Made by a program: the position numbers and the translations under genes. Shown here in pieces: positions 8,518 through 18,626 of a stretch of 64,000 nucleotides of DNA (the first letter of the stretch is position 1; each line of letters begins with the position of its first letter). This stretch comes from Amycolatopsis thailandensis (lineage in GTDB: Bacteria; Actinomycetota; Actinomycetes; Mycobacteriales; Pseudonocardiaceae). The stretch lies in the NCBI RefSeq assembly GCF_002234405.1, contig NZ_NMQT01000016.1, positions 62,001 through 126,000 on the forward strand. The letters run 5' to 3'. Under the pieces are notes generated by a model that saw only the letters and a list, made by a program, of their open reading frames with translations, searched no databases and was not told the DNA's origin.

Positions 8518-9048
8518 TTACCGCATCTGCTTCAGCACGACGGTCCGCTCCCCCAGCGGCGCCGAAAGCGCCACCGAGATCACCGGGTGCCGGATGTCCA
8601 TGGTGCACATCTGGCCCGTCTGGCCCTTCAGTTCGGTCAGGTTGACGGTGACCCGGTTCCCGTCCTGCTGCGCGGCCTCCGCCGTCGCGTGCCCGCAGCC
8701 GCCTTCCTGGCCGCGGATGTTCAGGATCGTCCCGCCGTTGCTGGTGTACACCTCACGCGGGTAGTCCGCGGGCAGCGCCGCCGCGTCGAGCTGCTTGTCC
8801 GGCAGCTTGGTGCTGCCTTCCGGGACCTCCTGCCGCGGCGCGCCCGGCATCCCCGGCTGGCTGACCGGCGGGGGCGTCGAGGACGGCGGCACGGTCGGGG
8901 ACGGCGGCACGGTCGGGGACGGCGGCACGGTACTCAGGGTGCCGCTCCCGGGTCCGGCCGCGGGTTCCGCCGCCTGGTTCTGCGCCCCGCAGGCGGATAC
9001 CGCAACGACGATCAGGCCAAGGCCGATGGCATTCGTTAAGTACCTCAT
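8518..9048 (-). CDS. Secreted lipoprotein with Pro/Thr/Ser linker, paralogue of the next gene
   Basis: Function unknown. The 176-residue chain begins with a lipoprotein signal, MRYLTNAIGL then VVAVSAC, with lipobox cysteine Cys20, so it should be anchored to the outer face of the membrane. A proline-rich linker (about 35-55) contains repeated VPPSPT units. The C-terminal ~80 residues contain two cysteines (GGCGHATAEA and GQMCTMDIRHP), likely a disulfide, and end PLGERTVVLKQMR. That domain resembles the neighbouring gene (ATAEAAQQ, GQMC, PLGxRTVV), pointing to tandem duplication. Upstream in-frame ATGs exist, but only this start puts the signal peptide at the N-terminus. Confidence 0.75.
   Translation of the reverse strand: MRYLTNAIGLGLIVVAVSACGAQNQAAEPAAGPGSGTLSTVPPSPTVPPSPTVPPSSTPPPVSQPGMPGAPRQEVPEGSTKLPDKQLDAAALPADYPREVYTSNGGTILNIRGQEGGCGHATAEAAQQDGNRVTVNLTELKGQTGQMCTMDIRHPVISVALSAPLGERTVVLKQMR
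8882..8932 (-). repeat. 18-bp tandem repeat coding the VPPSPT linker
   Basis: Nearly three consecutive 18-bp units (GACGGCGGCACGGTCGGG on the plus strand) lie inside the lipoprotein gene and code for VPPSPT. Units of three codons' multiple keep the frame, so copy number could vary between strains and change linker length. Confidence 0.8.
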
Positions 9049-9091
9049 GCGACTGGGACGGAACGAAGCCGCCGTGGGGTTGCACATGATC

Positions 9092-9568
9092 TCAACCCGC
9101 TTCCACGACGACGGTCCGCGCACCGAGCGGCTCGGCGAGTTTCACCGGCAGGACGGCGTAGCGGATGACCTGCGGGCACATCTGCCCCGGCTTGCCGTGG
9201 TCGATCTTCACCTTGACCACGACCCGCTGCGCGTTCTGGTCGGCGAGGTTCGCCGTCGCCTCGTCGCAACCGCTCAGTTCGAGGTGCACGTTCACGCCGC
9301 CGTTCTCCGCGCTGACCTGCGCGGGCACCTTGGCGTCGACCTGGCCGGGCGGCAGCATCTTGTCCATGGGCGGCGGGCCGACGGTCGGCCTGGACATCGG
9401 TGGTTTCGCGACCGGCGGGCTCGCCGGGAGCGAGGTGGGCAGATCCGAGGGTGTGGTGACGACCGGTGGGATGCTCGTGTTCGCCGGTGCTCCCGGGCCG
9501 CCCGCGCCGCAGGCGGCCGTCGCGGCGAGCACGAGCCCCGCGCCCAGCGTCTTCGCTGCGTTCTTCAT
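9092..9568 (-). CDS. Secreted lipoprotein, paralogue of the preceding gene
   Basis: Function unknown, 158 residues. The signal peptide MKNAAKTLGAG runs into AATAAC with lipobox Cys20. A Pro/Thr-rich linker follows (about 25-75), then a C-terminal domain with LELSGCDEATANLADQ, KPGQMCPQVIRYAVLPV and PLGARTVVVEAG. The spacing of both cysteines and the GQMC and PLGxRTVV blocks are shared with the gene at 8518-9048, so this is a duplicated pair of cell-surface proteins on the same strand, 43 bp apart. The start is set by the signal peptide; an earlier in-frame start would add nine residues including Arg and Trp. Confidence 0.75.
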   Translation of the reverse strand: MKNAAKTLGAGLVLAATAACGAGGPGAPANTSIPPVVTTPSDLPTSLPASPPVAKPPMSRPTVGPPPMDKMLPPGQVDAKVPAQVSAENGGVNVHLELSGCDEATANLADQNAQRVVVKVKIDHGKPGQMCPQVIRYAVLPVKLAEPLGARTVVVEAG

Positions 9569-9604
9569 GGCGGCAAGACGGAACCATGACCGCATCGGGT
9601 TGCA

Positions 9605-10402
9605 TCAACGCTGGGCCGCGCGCCCGCGGGCCAGTCCGAGGATCACCACCCCGGCGAGCGTGACGGCCAGCAGCAGCACCGTGCTCGCCGAGGCCAGGAA
9701 CACCTGTCCCCGGTCCGTGAGCGCGAAGATGCTCGCGGGCAATGTCCGCCAGTCCGGCGGGTACAGCATCATCGTCGCGCCCAGTTCGCCCATCGACATC
9801 GCCAGCGCGAGACTCGCCGACGCCGAGATCGACGGCAGCAGCACCGGCAGCCGCACCCGCAGCAGCACCCGGACCGGCCCCGCGCCGAGGCTCGCCGCGG
9901 CCTGCGCCAGCAGCGGGTCCATCCGCGCGATCGCGGCGGAGACGGTGCTGTAGGAGAACGGCAGCAGGATCATCACGTGCCCGAGCAGCACGATCCAGCG
10001 GGTGCCGTTGAAGGCCAGCGGCGGACGGCTGAACGCGACCAGCAGCGCCAGCCCCAGCACCACCGACGGCACCGCGATCGGCAGGTGGAACAGGGTGTCG
10101 ACGACCTTCCGGACCCGGCCACCGGCGGACTGCGACGCGAGCGCGGCCCAGGTCCCCAGCAGCACGGAGACCGCCGACGCGATGACCCCCGTCTGAATGC
10201 TCACCGAAAGACTCGCGAAGGTCTCGCCGGAGAACGCCTGCGCGAAATGCGAGCCGGTGAGCGCGCCCGGCAGCAATCCCGTCCAGCTCCCGGCGACCGA
10301 AGCCAGCACGATCATCAGCAGCGGCGCCAGCACGATCGCGGTGAACAGCACCGCGAACACCGCCCACAGCAGGAAACGGCTACGCCTGGTCCACAGCAGC
10401 AC
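9605..10402 (-). CDS. ABC transporter permease, aminophosphonate-type (second permease)
   Basis: A 265-residue inner-membrane permease with about six hydrophobic segments and the EAA loop AAASLGAGPVRVLLRVRLP (about residues 175-195) that docks on the ATPase. Family members import 2-aminoethylphosphonate, iron or polyamines; the phosphonatase-like enzymes in the same operon argue for an aminophosphonate. It is the last gene of the operon; its GTG start at 10402 overlaps the upstream permease gene by 23 bp. PhnV of PhnSTUV is the nearest named equivalent, so the exact substrate stays inferred. Confidence 0.78.
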   Translation of the reverse strand: MLLWTRRSRFLLWAVFAVLFTAIVLAPLLMIVLASVAGSWTGLLPGALTGSHFAQAFSGETFASLSVSIQTGVIASAVSVLLGTWAALASQSAGGRVRKVVDTLFHLPIAVPSVVLGLALLVAFSRPPLAFNGTRWIVLLGHVMILLPFSYSTVSAAIARMDPLLAQAAASLGAGPVRVLLRVRLPVLLPSISASASLALAMSMGELGATMMLYPPDWRTLPASIFALTDRGQVFLASASTVLLLAVTLAGVVILGLARGRAAQR

Positions 10403-11234
10403 GGCGGCCTCCCTTCGTCAGTCGCCGGTAGGTTCCGTACAGGGCGAGGGAAAACACGACGTTGACCACCGCGATCACACACGCTTGCGGGAAGTCGAAG
10501 GTGACGATTCCCTTGCCATACACGAGCATCGGCAGCGTCGTGACGTCCTTGGCGCCGAGGAAGAGCACGATGCCGAACTCGTTCATCGCCAGCAGCATGG
10601 TCAGGCAGGCACCGGAAGCCAGCGACGGCAAGGCCTCCGGCAGGATCACCTGGCGCAGCACCCGGCCGGGTTTCGCGCCGAGGCTGGCCGCGACCTCCAT
10701 CTGCGCCGACGACACCTGGCCGAACGCGGCGAGCGCCGGCCGCATCACGAACGGCGTGTAGAAGGTGATCTCCGCCAGCAGGATCCCGAACGGTGAGTAC
10801 AGGAACCCGCCCGCGCCCAGGATGCCCGCGCTGCCGTAGATGAAGGTGAACGCGAGCGCGATGAGGAACGACGGGAACGCGAGCACGGTGTCCACCAGCC
10901 GCGACAACGTCCGCGCGCCGGGGAACGGCACGAACGCGATCACCAGCGCGAGGAAGGTCCCGAGCACGACGCAGCCCGCGGTGGCGCCGAGCGCGAGCGC
11001 GACGGTCTTCCAGGCGGCGTCCCGGAACTCCGCCGAGCCCAGGACGTCGAGCCACACCGACAACCCGAACTCGCCGGTCTTCGATTCCAGGGACTGGAGG
11101 ACGACCAGCACCAGCGGGTAGCCGAAGAAGCCGAGCAGGACGAGCACCGGCGGCAGCAGGAGCCAGCCGCGGCCGGGCTGTTTCTCCCGCCGCCGCGCCG
11201 GTGCCGCCGTGGCGGCCAGGGCGAGGCCGGTCAT
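10380..11234 (-). CDS. ABC transporter permease, aminophosphonate-type (first permease)
   Basis: A 284-residue permease with a short cytoplasmic N-terminus (ending RRREKQPGRG) and about six membrane helices beginning WLLLPPVLVLLGFFGYP. The EAA loop EVAASLGAKPGRVLRQVILP lies near residues 180-200. Its ATG at 11234 overlaps the stop of the ATPase gene (ATGA), which identifies this start against a longer open frame. With the second permease it should form the heterodimeric channel of the importer (PhnU-like). Substrate inferred from the operon. Confidence 0.78.
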   Translation of the reverse strand: MTGLALAATAAPARRREKQPGRGWLLLPPVLVLLGFFGYPLVLVVLQSLESKTGEFGLSVWLDVLGSAEFRDAAWKTVALALGATAGCVVLGTFLALVIAFVPFPGARTLSRLVDTVLAFPSFLIALAFTFIYGSAGILGAGGFLYSPFGILLAEITFYTPFVMRPALAAFGQVSSAQMEVAASLGAKPGRVLRQVILPEALPSLASGACLTMLLAMNEFGIVLFLGAKDVTTLPMLVYGKGIVTFDFPQACVIAVVNVVFSLALYGTYRRLTKGGRRAAVDQA

Positions 11235-12292
11235 CCGACACCCACCAGCGGGCAACCATCCGGAATGGACACTCCGACCCGCTCCCCCACGTTCGGAAGC
11301 CCTTCGACGTCCGGCACCTCGGCCCGGACCTCGCCCCCGTCGTGCGCGAGTTCGAGGTCGAGCCGGAAGCCCGTGCCCCGCCACTGGACACCGCGCAGCA
11401 CGGCGGGCAGCGCGCCCGGCGCGTCCACCGCGGTGATCCCGACCCGGTGCGGCCGTACGCCGAGCGCGACGGACTGCCCGGTCCGGAACGTCCCGGACGG
11501 GTCGGCCGCCAGTTCGCGGTCGCCGAGCCGGACCCGGGTGCCGTCGGGCTGGATCAGTTCCACCGGGATGAGGTTGGACGCGCCGAGGAAGCTCGCGGTG
11601 AACTCCATCGAAGGACGCTGGTAGAGCTCGCGGCTCGGCCCGAGTTCGACCAGCTTCGAATCGCGCATGACGGCGATCCGATCGGCGAGCGCCAGCGCCT
11701 CGCCCTGATCGTGGGTGACGTAGATCAGTGTGGTGTCGGGCAGTTCCGCCCGCAGCCGCAGCAGTTCCGCGACCATGTCCTCGCGCAGGGCGGCGTCCAA
11801 AGCGGACAGTGGCTCGTCCAGCAACAGCACCCTCGGCCTGATGGCCAAGGCCCGCGCGAGCGCGACCCGCTGTTGCTGCCCACCCGAAAGCTCACGCGGG
11901 TAGCGGCGGGCGTACTCGCCCATCCCGACCAGTTCCAGCGCCTCGGCGACCCGGCTCGCGGTCTCGGTCCGCGGGGTTTTCCTTGCTTTGAGGCCGAAAG
12001 CGACGTTGGCCTCGACCCGCATGTGCGGGAACAGCGCGTAGCTCTGGACGACCACGCCGAGGCCGCGCCGGTGCGGCGGGAGATCGGTGACGTCCTCGCC
12101 GTCGAGCAGGACCCGGCCGGTGCTCGGCACGACGAACCCCGCGAGGGCCTTCAGCGCCGTCGACTTGCCGGAGCCGGACGGGCCGAGCATGGCGAGGGTC
12201 TCCCCTCTGGCCACGGTGAGGTCCAGTGGTGAGAGCGCGGTCGTCTGCCCGAAGCGGACGGACACCCCGCGGAACTCGACCGCCGCGGTCAT
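11231..12292 (-). CDS. ABC transporter ATP-binding protein (PhnT/PotA-like)
   Basis: The 353-residue ATPase of the importer. Walker A GPSGSGKSTALK is near residues 38-49, the Q-loop VVQSYALFPHM near 86-96, the signature LSGGQQQRVALARAL near 139-153, Walker B LLLDEPLSALD just after, and the H-loop VTHDQGEALAL near 197-207. A C-terminal TOBE region (about 240-353) is typical of the spermidine/iron/phosphonate group. The ATG overlaps the stop of the binding-protein gene (ATGA) and its own stop overlaps the permease start, so stoichiometry is probably set by coupled translation. Confidence 0.85.
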   Translation of the reverse strand: MTAAVEFRGVSVRFGQTTALSPLDLTVARGETLAMLGPSGSGKSTALKALAGFVVPSTGRVLLDGEDVTDLPPHRRGLGVVVQSYALFPHMRVEANVAFGLKARKTPRTETASRVAEALELVGMGEYARRYPRELSGGQQQRVALARALAIRPRVLLLDEPLSALDAALREDMVAELLRLRAELPDTTLIYVTHDQGEALALADRIAVMRDSKLVELGPSRELYQRPSMEFTASFLGASNLIPVELIQPDGTRVRLGDRELAADPSGTFRTGQSVALGVRPHRVGITAVDAPGALPAVLRGVQWRGTGFRLDLELAHDGGEVRAEVPDVEGLPNVGERVGVSIPDGCPLVGVG

Positions 12293-13308
12293 CGGCCCAC
12301 GGCCTTCTTGTACGCGGCGAGGTCGGCGTCGAGCTTCGCGAGGACGGCGTCCCAGTCCGGCTGCCAGATCTCGACGCCGTCGAGGGCGGCCTTCACCTTG
12401 TCCGCGCGCGGCCCGGAGGGCGTGACGTCGGCCCGCGACGGGGCGCCGAACGCGTCGACGGCCTTGCCCTGGACCTCGGGCGAGAGCAGGAAGTCCAGGA
12501 ACTTCTTGGCGTTCTCCGCGTGCGGCGCGTTGTTCACGAGACCGGCGTAGTACGGGAGCGCGAACGTGGACCGCTTGCCCCGCGCGTCGGCCGGGAAGAA
12601 GAGCTCGAAACCGCCGCTCTTCTCGATCTCGGCGAGGTTCATCTGGACGTCGCCGTTGGCCACCAGGATCTCGGCCTTGGCGACCTTCGGCTGGAGCTTG
12701 CCGGTGGAGGACGACGGGCCGACGTTGTTGGCTTCGAGCTTGGCGAGATAGTCGAGCGCGCCCTGGTCACCGAGGACGTGCTGGAGCTGGAGCAGGACCG
12801 CGGTGCCGTCGCCCGCCTCGCCGGGGGTGGAGTACTGGAGCTTGCCCTTGAGCGCCGGCGCGAGCAGGTCGTCCCAGGTCTTGGGCGAGGCCTGCGGGTT
12901 GCGGATGAAGCTGAGGTAGTTGTTCATGACGGCGAAGTAGCGGCCCTGGGCGTCCTTCTGCCCGGCGGGGACCTGGTCGATCCCGGCCGGTGCCGTGGCG
13001 GCGAGCAGGCCCTGGGACGCGGCGCGCTGGATGAACGGCGGGAGCGTGACGAGGATGTCGGCCTGGGTGTTGGCCTTCTCCTTCTCCACCCGCGAGGCGA
13101 CCTCGCCCGATCCGGCGGTCACCGCCTGGACGGTGATGCCCGTCTTGGCCTTGAACTCCTCGACGCGCTGGGCGTACCAGTCCTCCAGGCCGTCCACTGT
13201 GTACATCGTGACGGTCTGGTCGCCGGACGCGCCGCCGGCGGTGCCGCCACAGGCGGCCAAAGTGATCGTGAGCAGCCCGGTGAGGGCCGCGGCCGCGAGT
13301 TTCTTCAT
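12289..13308 (-). CDS. Periplasmic-type substrate-binding lipoprotein (aminophosphonate-like)
   Basis: The extracellular receptor of the importer, 339 residues, tethered by lipid. The signal MKKLAAAALTGLLTITLAAC gives lipobox Cys20. The mature part has the two-lobe iron/2-aminoethylphosphonate-binding fold, with VTMYTVDGLEDWYAQRVEEF, AGSGEVASRVEKEKANTQAD and SPKTWDDLLAPALKGK typical of that cluster. The ATG at 13308 follows a strong AAAAGGAG site, and the next gene upstream ends 16 bp before. PhnS-like function is inferred from the phosphonatase-like and FAD enzymes in the operon; an iron-binding role is the main alternative. Confidence 0.78.
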   Translation of the reverse strand: MKKLAAAALTGLLTITLAACGGTAGGASGDQTVTMYTVDGLEDWYAQRVEEFKAKTGITVQAVTAGSGEVASRVEKEKANTQADILVTLPPFIQRAASQGLLAATAPAGIDQVPAGQKDAQGRYFAVMNNYLSFIRNPQASPKTWDDLLAPALKGKLQYSTPGEAGDGTAVLLQLQHVLGDQGALDYLAKLEANNVGPSSSTGKLQPKVAKAEILVANGDVQMNLAEIEKSGGFELFFPADARGKRSTFALPYYAGLVNNAPHAENAKKFLDFLLSPEVQGKAVDAFGAPSRADVTPSGPRADKVKAALDGVEIWQPDWDAVLAKLDADLAAYKKAVGR

Positions 13309-13324
13309 GTCGTCAAAGCTCCTT

Positions 13325-13999
13325 TTAGGACAGCAGGGCGGGGAGGTCGCGGACGGATTCGAGGACGTGGGTGGCACCGGCGGCGTCGAGTTCCGGCTTC
13401 TTCGCCGAGCCCGTGAGCACCCCGGCGACGATCGACGCACCGGCGGAGAGCCCGGTCTGGACGTCGGAAGGGGTGTCACCGGCGACGGCGATGCGGCGGA
13501 CGTCGGTGATTTCGAGCCGCAGCGCGGCGGCGAGGACGAGGTCGGGGAACGGGCGTCCACGGACACCCTCGCCCGGTGCCAGGACGGTGTCCGCGAGACC
13601 GTGCCAGCCCAGCGCGTCGAGGATCGCGTTCTGGGTTCCGGCGGCGAAGCCGGTGGTGAGCGCGACCTTCACGCCTTGGGCGCGCAGCTCCTGGATGGTG
13701 TCCTCGGCGCCGGGGATCGGCTCGCAGTGGCCGTCGGCGACGAGCTTGGCGTAGGCGTCCTGGAAGGCTGAGTTCGCGTGCTGGGCCAGCTTCTCGTCAC
13801 CGTCGAGCAGGGCGCGGAAGACGACGATCTTGGACTGGCCCATGGTTTCGACGACGTAGTCGAGCATTCCGGCGAAGCGGCTGTCCTCTTCGGACACTCC
13901 GGCGGCGCCGATCGCCTCGGTGAAGGCCCGGATCACGAGGCCGTCGTCGGCGACGGTGGTCCCTGCCATGTCCAGGACGACGAGTTCGGTGTTCACCAT
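13325..13999 (-). CDS. Phosphonatase-like HAD hydrolase (PhnX-like, TIGR03351 type)
   Basis: Predicted to break a carbon-phosphorus bond of a phosphono-aldehyde in the cytoplasm. The 224-residue HAD protein shows the phosphonatase hallmarks instead of the common HAD pattern: LDMAGTT (nucleophile Asp10, with Ala12 in the DxAGT form), a cap-domain lysine in ETMGQSKIVVFRAL (Lys57, position of the Schiff-base lysine of PhnX), arginine in GVRGRPFPD where most HADs have lysine, and AVAGDTPSDVQTG. From memory, TIGR03351 proteins are the closest relatives of true PhnX but travel with an FAD oxidase and not with the PhnW transaminase, exactly as here. The ATG overlaps the oxidoreductase stop by 7 bp. 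Confidence 0.82.
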   Translation of the reverse strand: MVNTELVVLDMAGTTVADDGLVIRAFTEAIGAAGVSEEDSRFAGMLDYVVETMGQSKIVVFRALLDGDEKLAQHANSAFQDAYAKLVADGHCEPIPGAEDTIQELRAQGVKVALTTGFAAGTQNAILDALGWHGLADTVLAPGEGVRGRPFPDLVLAAALRLEITDVRRIAVAGDTPSDVQTGLSAGASIVAGVLTGSAKKPELDAAGATHVLESVRDLPALLS

Positions 14000-15105
14000 G
14001 AGAGCTCCTCGGCGGTGTCTTCGGCGATGGCGGGGGAACAGGTCATGCCCCGGCCACCCGGCCCGGTGACGAGCCAGGCGTTGTCCGCGACGCGGGCGCG
14101 GTGGACGATCCGGGCGGTGTCGGTGGTCTGGGCGTAGACCCCGGCCCAGCGGCGGGCGATCCGCGGGAGCGGCCGTCCGAGCAGCGCGCCGGCGACCTCG
14201 GCGAGGTGGTCGTACGGGTCTTCGGTGGTGTCGAAGGAAAACGGCTCGTCGTACTCGTGGGTGTCGCCGATGGTCAGCGAACCGTCGAGGCGCTGGACCA
14301 TGAGCAGCTGCATCTTGTTGACCGCGGCGATCTCGCCCTGCGGCTGGCCCGCGTTGAGGCCGTCGAGCGCCTCTCCGCGATACGCCGGGTAATAGCGGAA
14401 GCTGTCCGCGTCGGCGACCGTGGTGGTGAGGGTTTCCCCGAGTGGCTCGGTCTGGGCCATTTGCAGCCGTACCCGGCGGACCGGCGTCTGCCCGGCGAGT
14501 TCCTTGACCAGGCCACCGGTCCAGGCGCCGGTGCACAGCACGACTACGTCGCCTTCGTGGGTCTCGCCCGCGTCGTCGACGACGCCGTGGGCGGTCAGGT
14601 CGCGGATCTCGCGGCCGGGCACCCAGGTGTAGCGGCCGGATTTCGCCAGTTCGGCGCGCAGCGCGGGCTGGGCGACGCGTGGTTCGACGGCGGCGTCGCG
14701 ATCGCACCAGAGGGCGCCGAGGAAGTCGCCGCGCAGGGCCGGGTTCAGCTCCCGGGTCTCGGCGGCGTCGAGCAGCTTGAAGCCGCGATCCTCCGGGCTC
14801 GCGGCCGCGGCCCGGGCGACGGCGAGTTCGGCCTCCGTGCGGACGACGGTGAGGGAGCCGTTCGGCCGGAAACCGATCCCCTCGACGCGCTCGCCGATGC
14901 GCTCCCACAGCACCCGCGCCCGCGCGGCCGTCTCCAGTTCGGGGCCGCTGGCGCGGCCGCCGACCCAGACCAGCCCGAAGTTGCGCACGGACGCGTCCCG
15001 GGCCTCGGGTTCGCGTTCGATCTGGACGACGTCGTGGCCGCGTTCGACGGCCTGCCAGGCGTGCTGGGTGCCGAGCACTCCGCCGCCGATGATGAGGATT
15101 CGCAC
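13993..15105 (-). CDS. FAD-dependent oxidoreductase of aminophosphonate catabolism (TIGR03364 type)
   Basis: A 370-residue DAO-family flavoprotein expected to oxidatively deaminate an aminophosphonate, handing an aldehyde to the downstream HAD hydrolase. The N-terminal FAD motif MRILIIGGGVLGTQHA is intact, followed by the E-R stretch VVQIEREPEARDASVRNFG; the C-terminal FAD block is VTGPGGRGMTCSPAIAEDTA. TIGR03364 was defined by synteny with PhnX-like hydrolases and phosphonate transporters. Candidate substrates are 2-aminoethylphosphonate or a hydroxylated or N-methylated form; the sequence does not decide. It starts at GTG 15105 and is the first structural gene after a 183-bp gap from the GntR gene, so it probably opens the transcript. 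Confidence 0.8.
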   Translation of the reverse strand: MRILIIGGGVLGTQHAWQAVERGHDVVQIEREPEARDASVRNFGLVWVGGRASGPELETAARARVLWERIGERVEGIGFRPNGSLTVVRTEAELAVARAAAASPEDRGFKLLDAAETRELNPALRGDFLGALWCDRDAAVEPRVAQPALRAELAKSGRYTWVPGREIRDLTAHGVVDDAGETHEGDVVVLCTGAWTGGLVKELAGQTPVRRVRLQMAQTEPLGETLTTTVADADSFRYYPAYRGEALDGLNAGQPQGEIAAVNKMQLLMVQRLDGSLTIGDTHEYDEPFSFDTTEDPYDHLAEVAGALLGRPLPRIARRWAGVYAQTTDTARIVHRARVADNAWLVTGPGGRGMTCSPAIAEDTAEELSW

Positions 15106-15180
15106 ACCGCAGACGCTCGCCTGCGCGCACCAACGCTCCGTGACCGCGATTCTAACTCCAGGTGAAGGACCTCCGAAATG

Positions 15181-15192
15181 TGGACCAGACCT
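15181..15192 (-). promoter_or_regulatory. Candidate GntR/HutC-type operator upstream of the phosphonate operon
   Basis: On the minus strand AGGTCTGGTCCA matches 9 of 12 bases of the HutC-subfamily site TGGTCTAGACCA. Directly upstream on the same strand is GATAAC, a plausible -10 hexamer (15193-15198), so a repressor here would block the operon, whose first start codon is 76 bp downstream. Confidence 0.4.
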
Positions 15193-15217
15193 GTTATCTT
15201 CGCGTTACATTGATCTT

Positions 15218-15279
15218 GCGTTTAGTCCTCTGCTTGCGGTCGTTGAACCTGCAACCACCGCATCCAGAGGACTAAATGC
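15218..15279. repeat. Imperfect palindrome between GntR gene and operon (family H)
   Basis: The 15-base arms 15218-15232 (GCGTTTAGTCCTCTG) and 15265-15279 pair with one mismatch; the 32-nt interior has weaker pairing (GCGGT/ACCGC). It starts 10 bp after the GntR stop when read on the minus strand, consistent with a terminator or attenuator that separates the regulator from the operon. Confidence 0.7.
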
Positions 15280-15288
15280 GGGAAGGGA

Positions 15289-16065
15289 TCACTCCACGCG
15301 GCCCAGGCGGGTCTCGAAGGAGAGGCGGTCGCCCCGGAACAGCGACCGGACGCGCTCGAACGGGACGCCGTCGGTCCCCCAGGAGGTCCGGTGCATCAGC
15401 AGCATCGGCAGCGCCGGGTTCGTCCCGATCAGCAACGCCTCCCGCGGCGTCGCGAGTACGGTCTCGACCCGCTCCTCCGCGCCGTCGAAGACCACGCCGA
15501 GCCTTTCCCGCAAACAGGCGTAGAGCGACTGTGTGGGATCGAACACATCCATCAGCGTCGGGAATCGCGCGGCGGTGAGATAGGTCGATTCCAGCCCGAC
15601 CCGCTCGTCGTCGGCGAGCAGCACCCGCTCGATGTGGATGACGTCGTCGTCAGGATCGATTTCCAGTTCCGAAGCCAGCGACGGGCCCGCCTCCCGCCGC
15701 TCCAGTGAGATCAAATTCCGGCCGGGCTGAATGCCCTGCCTCCTGAGTCCTTCCGTGTAACTCACCAAGGCGAGCGGCTGGACGAGCTTGGGGCCCGCGA
15801 CGTAGGTGCCACTCCCCTGCCGCCTGCTGAGACGGCCTTCGAGCACGAGTTCGCCGACGGCCTGGCGTACCGTCGCGCGGGAAACCTCGAAGCGTTCGGA
15901 CAGTTCCCTTTCGGTGGGAAGTACCGCTCCCTGACCCAATTCGGCGATCACGTCGAGCAGATCGACTTTGACCGCGTAATAACGGGGAATGCGGCCGTGC
16001 TCGGGAATTCCGTCCCGGACCGGGCCCTCGGCGGGCGGATGAACTCTGGGCGAACGCGCTTTCAC
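15289..16065 (-). CDS. GntR-family transcriptional regulator with UTRA domain
   Basis: A 258-residue DNA-binding regulator of the HutC subfamily. The winged helix spans about residues 28-95, with LPTERELSERFEVSRATVRQ as recognition region and RRQGSGTYVAGP as wing. The rest is a UTRA ligand-binding domain (about 105-250). Relatives sense amino-sugars, histidine-pathway metabolites or phosphonates (PhnF, PhnR). It lies immediately upstream of and codirectional with the phosphonate operon, so it is the likely repressor. GTG 16065 is the start. A divergent permease gene begins 74 bp away and might share control. Confidence 0.85.
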   Translation of the reverse strand: MKARSPRVHPPAEGPVRDGIPEHGRIPRYYAVKVDLLDVIAELGQGAVLPTERELSERFEVSRATVRQAVGELVLEGRLSRRQGSGTYVAGPKLVQPLALVSYTEGLRRQGIQPGRNLISLERREAGPSLASELEIDPDDDVIHIERVLLADDERVGLESTYLTAARFPTLMDVFDPTQSLYACLRERLGVVFDGAEERVETVLATPREALLIGTNPALPMLLMHRTSWGTDGVPFERVRSLFRGDRLSFETRLGRVE

Positions 16066-16138
16066 AATCGGAGATCCTAGAGCGATTTCCCCGTGCCTGT
16101 ACTGACCCGAACGAAGTGTTCATGCCACGCTCACACTC

Positions 16139-18320
<2,182 letters not shown>

Positions 18321-18341
18321 TTCCGTCGCACGGCATGCGCT

Positions 18342-18383
18342 GAAGGCCCCCTTCACCACAATGACGTGGTGGAGGGGGCCTTC
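18342..18383 (+). terminator. Strong intrinsic terminator after the protease (family D palindrome)
   Basis: The 18-base arms 18342-18359 (GAAGGCCCCCTTCACCAC) and 18366-18383 pair with one U-G wobble around a 6-nt loop, and TTCTTTCTGTTT follows. It begins 22 bp after the protease stop. The arm sequence resembles the palindrome at 49322-49371. Confidence 0.85.
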
Positions 18384-18422
18384 TTTCTGTTTCAGGACGT
18401 TGGGCGTTCCGCGCGTGCTGAA

Positions 18423-18483
18423 GGGTGTCGCGAAAGCCACTTTCGGGACACCTGACGTCTCGAAAGTGGCTTTCGCGACACCC
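18423..18483. repeat. Palindrome, family B copy 1
   Basis: Perfect 23-base arms (18423-18445, 18461-18483) contain the core GCGAAAGCCACTTTCG, itself partly self-complementary; a 15-nt centre separates them. The same core occurs at 18537, 49117 and 49206. Confidence 0.9.
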
Positions 18484-18536
18484 GAAGCTACGGCGAGGTG
18501 TCAGGCGGGGCAGCCCTGCGGCGGTGAGGCACAGGC

Positions 18537-18591
18537 GTGTTGCGAAAGCCACTTTCGCAACGTTCAAGGTTGCGAAAGTGGCTTTCACAAC
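18537..18591. repeat. Palindrome, family B copy 2
   Basis: The 23-base arms 18539-18561 (GTTGCGAAAGCCACTTTCGC...) and 18569-18591 pair with a single mismatch. The flanking bases differ from copy 1 (GTTGCG in place of GTCGCG) on both arms, so pairing is kept. Confidence 0.88.
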
Positions 18592-18626
18592 CTCTTCCGG
18601 GGAGTCGCGAACCGGCGGAGCCGACG

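Noticed and set aside
13325..13999. True PhnX phosphonoacetaldehyde hydrolase
   Set aside because: Catalytic signature fits, but the genetic context is the FAD-oxidase type without PhnW, so the safer call is phosphonatase-like.
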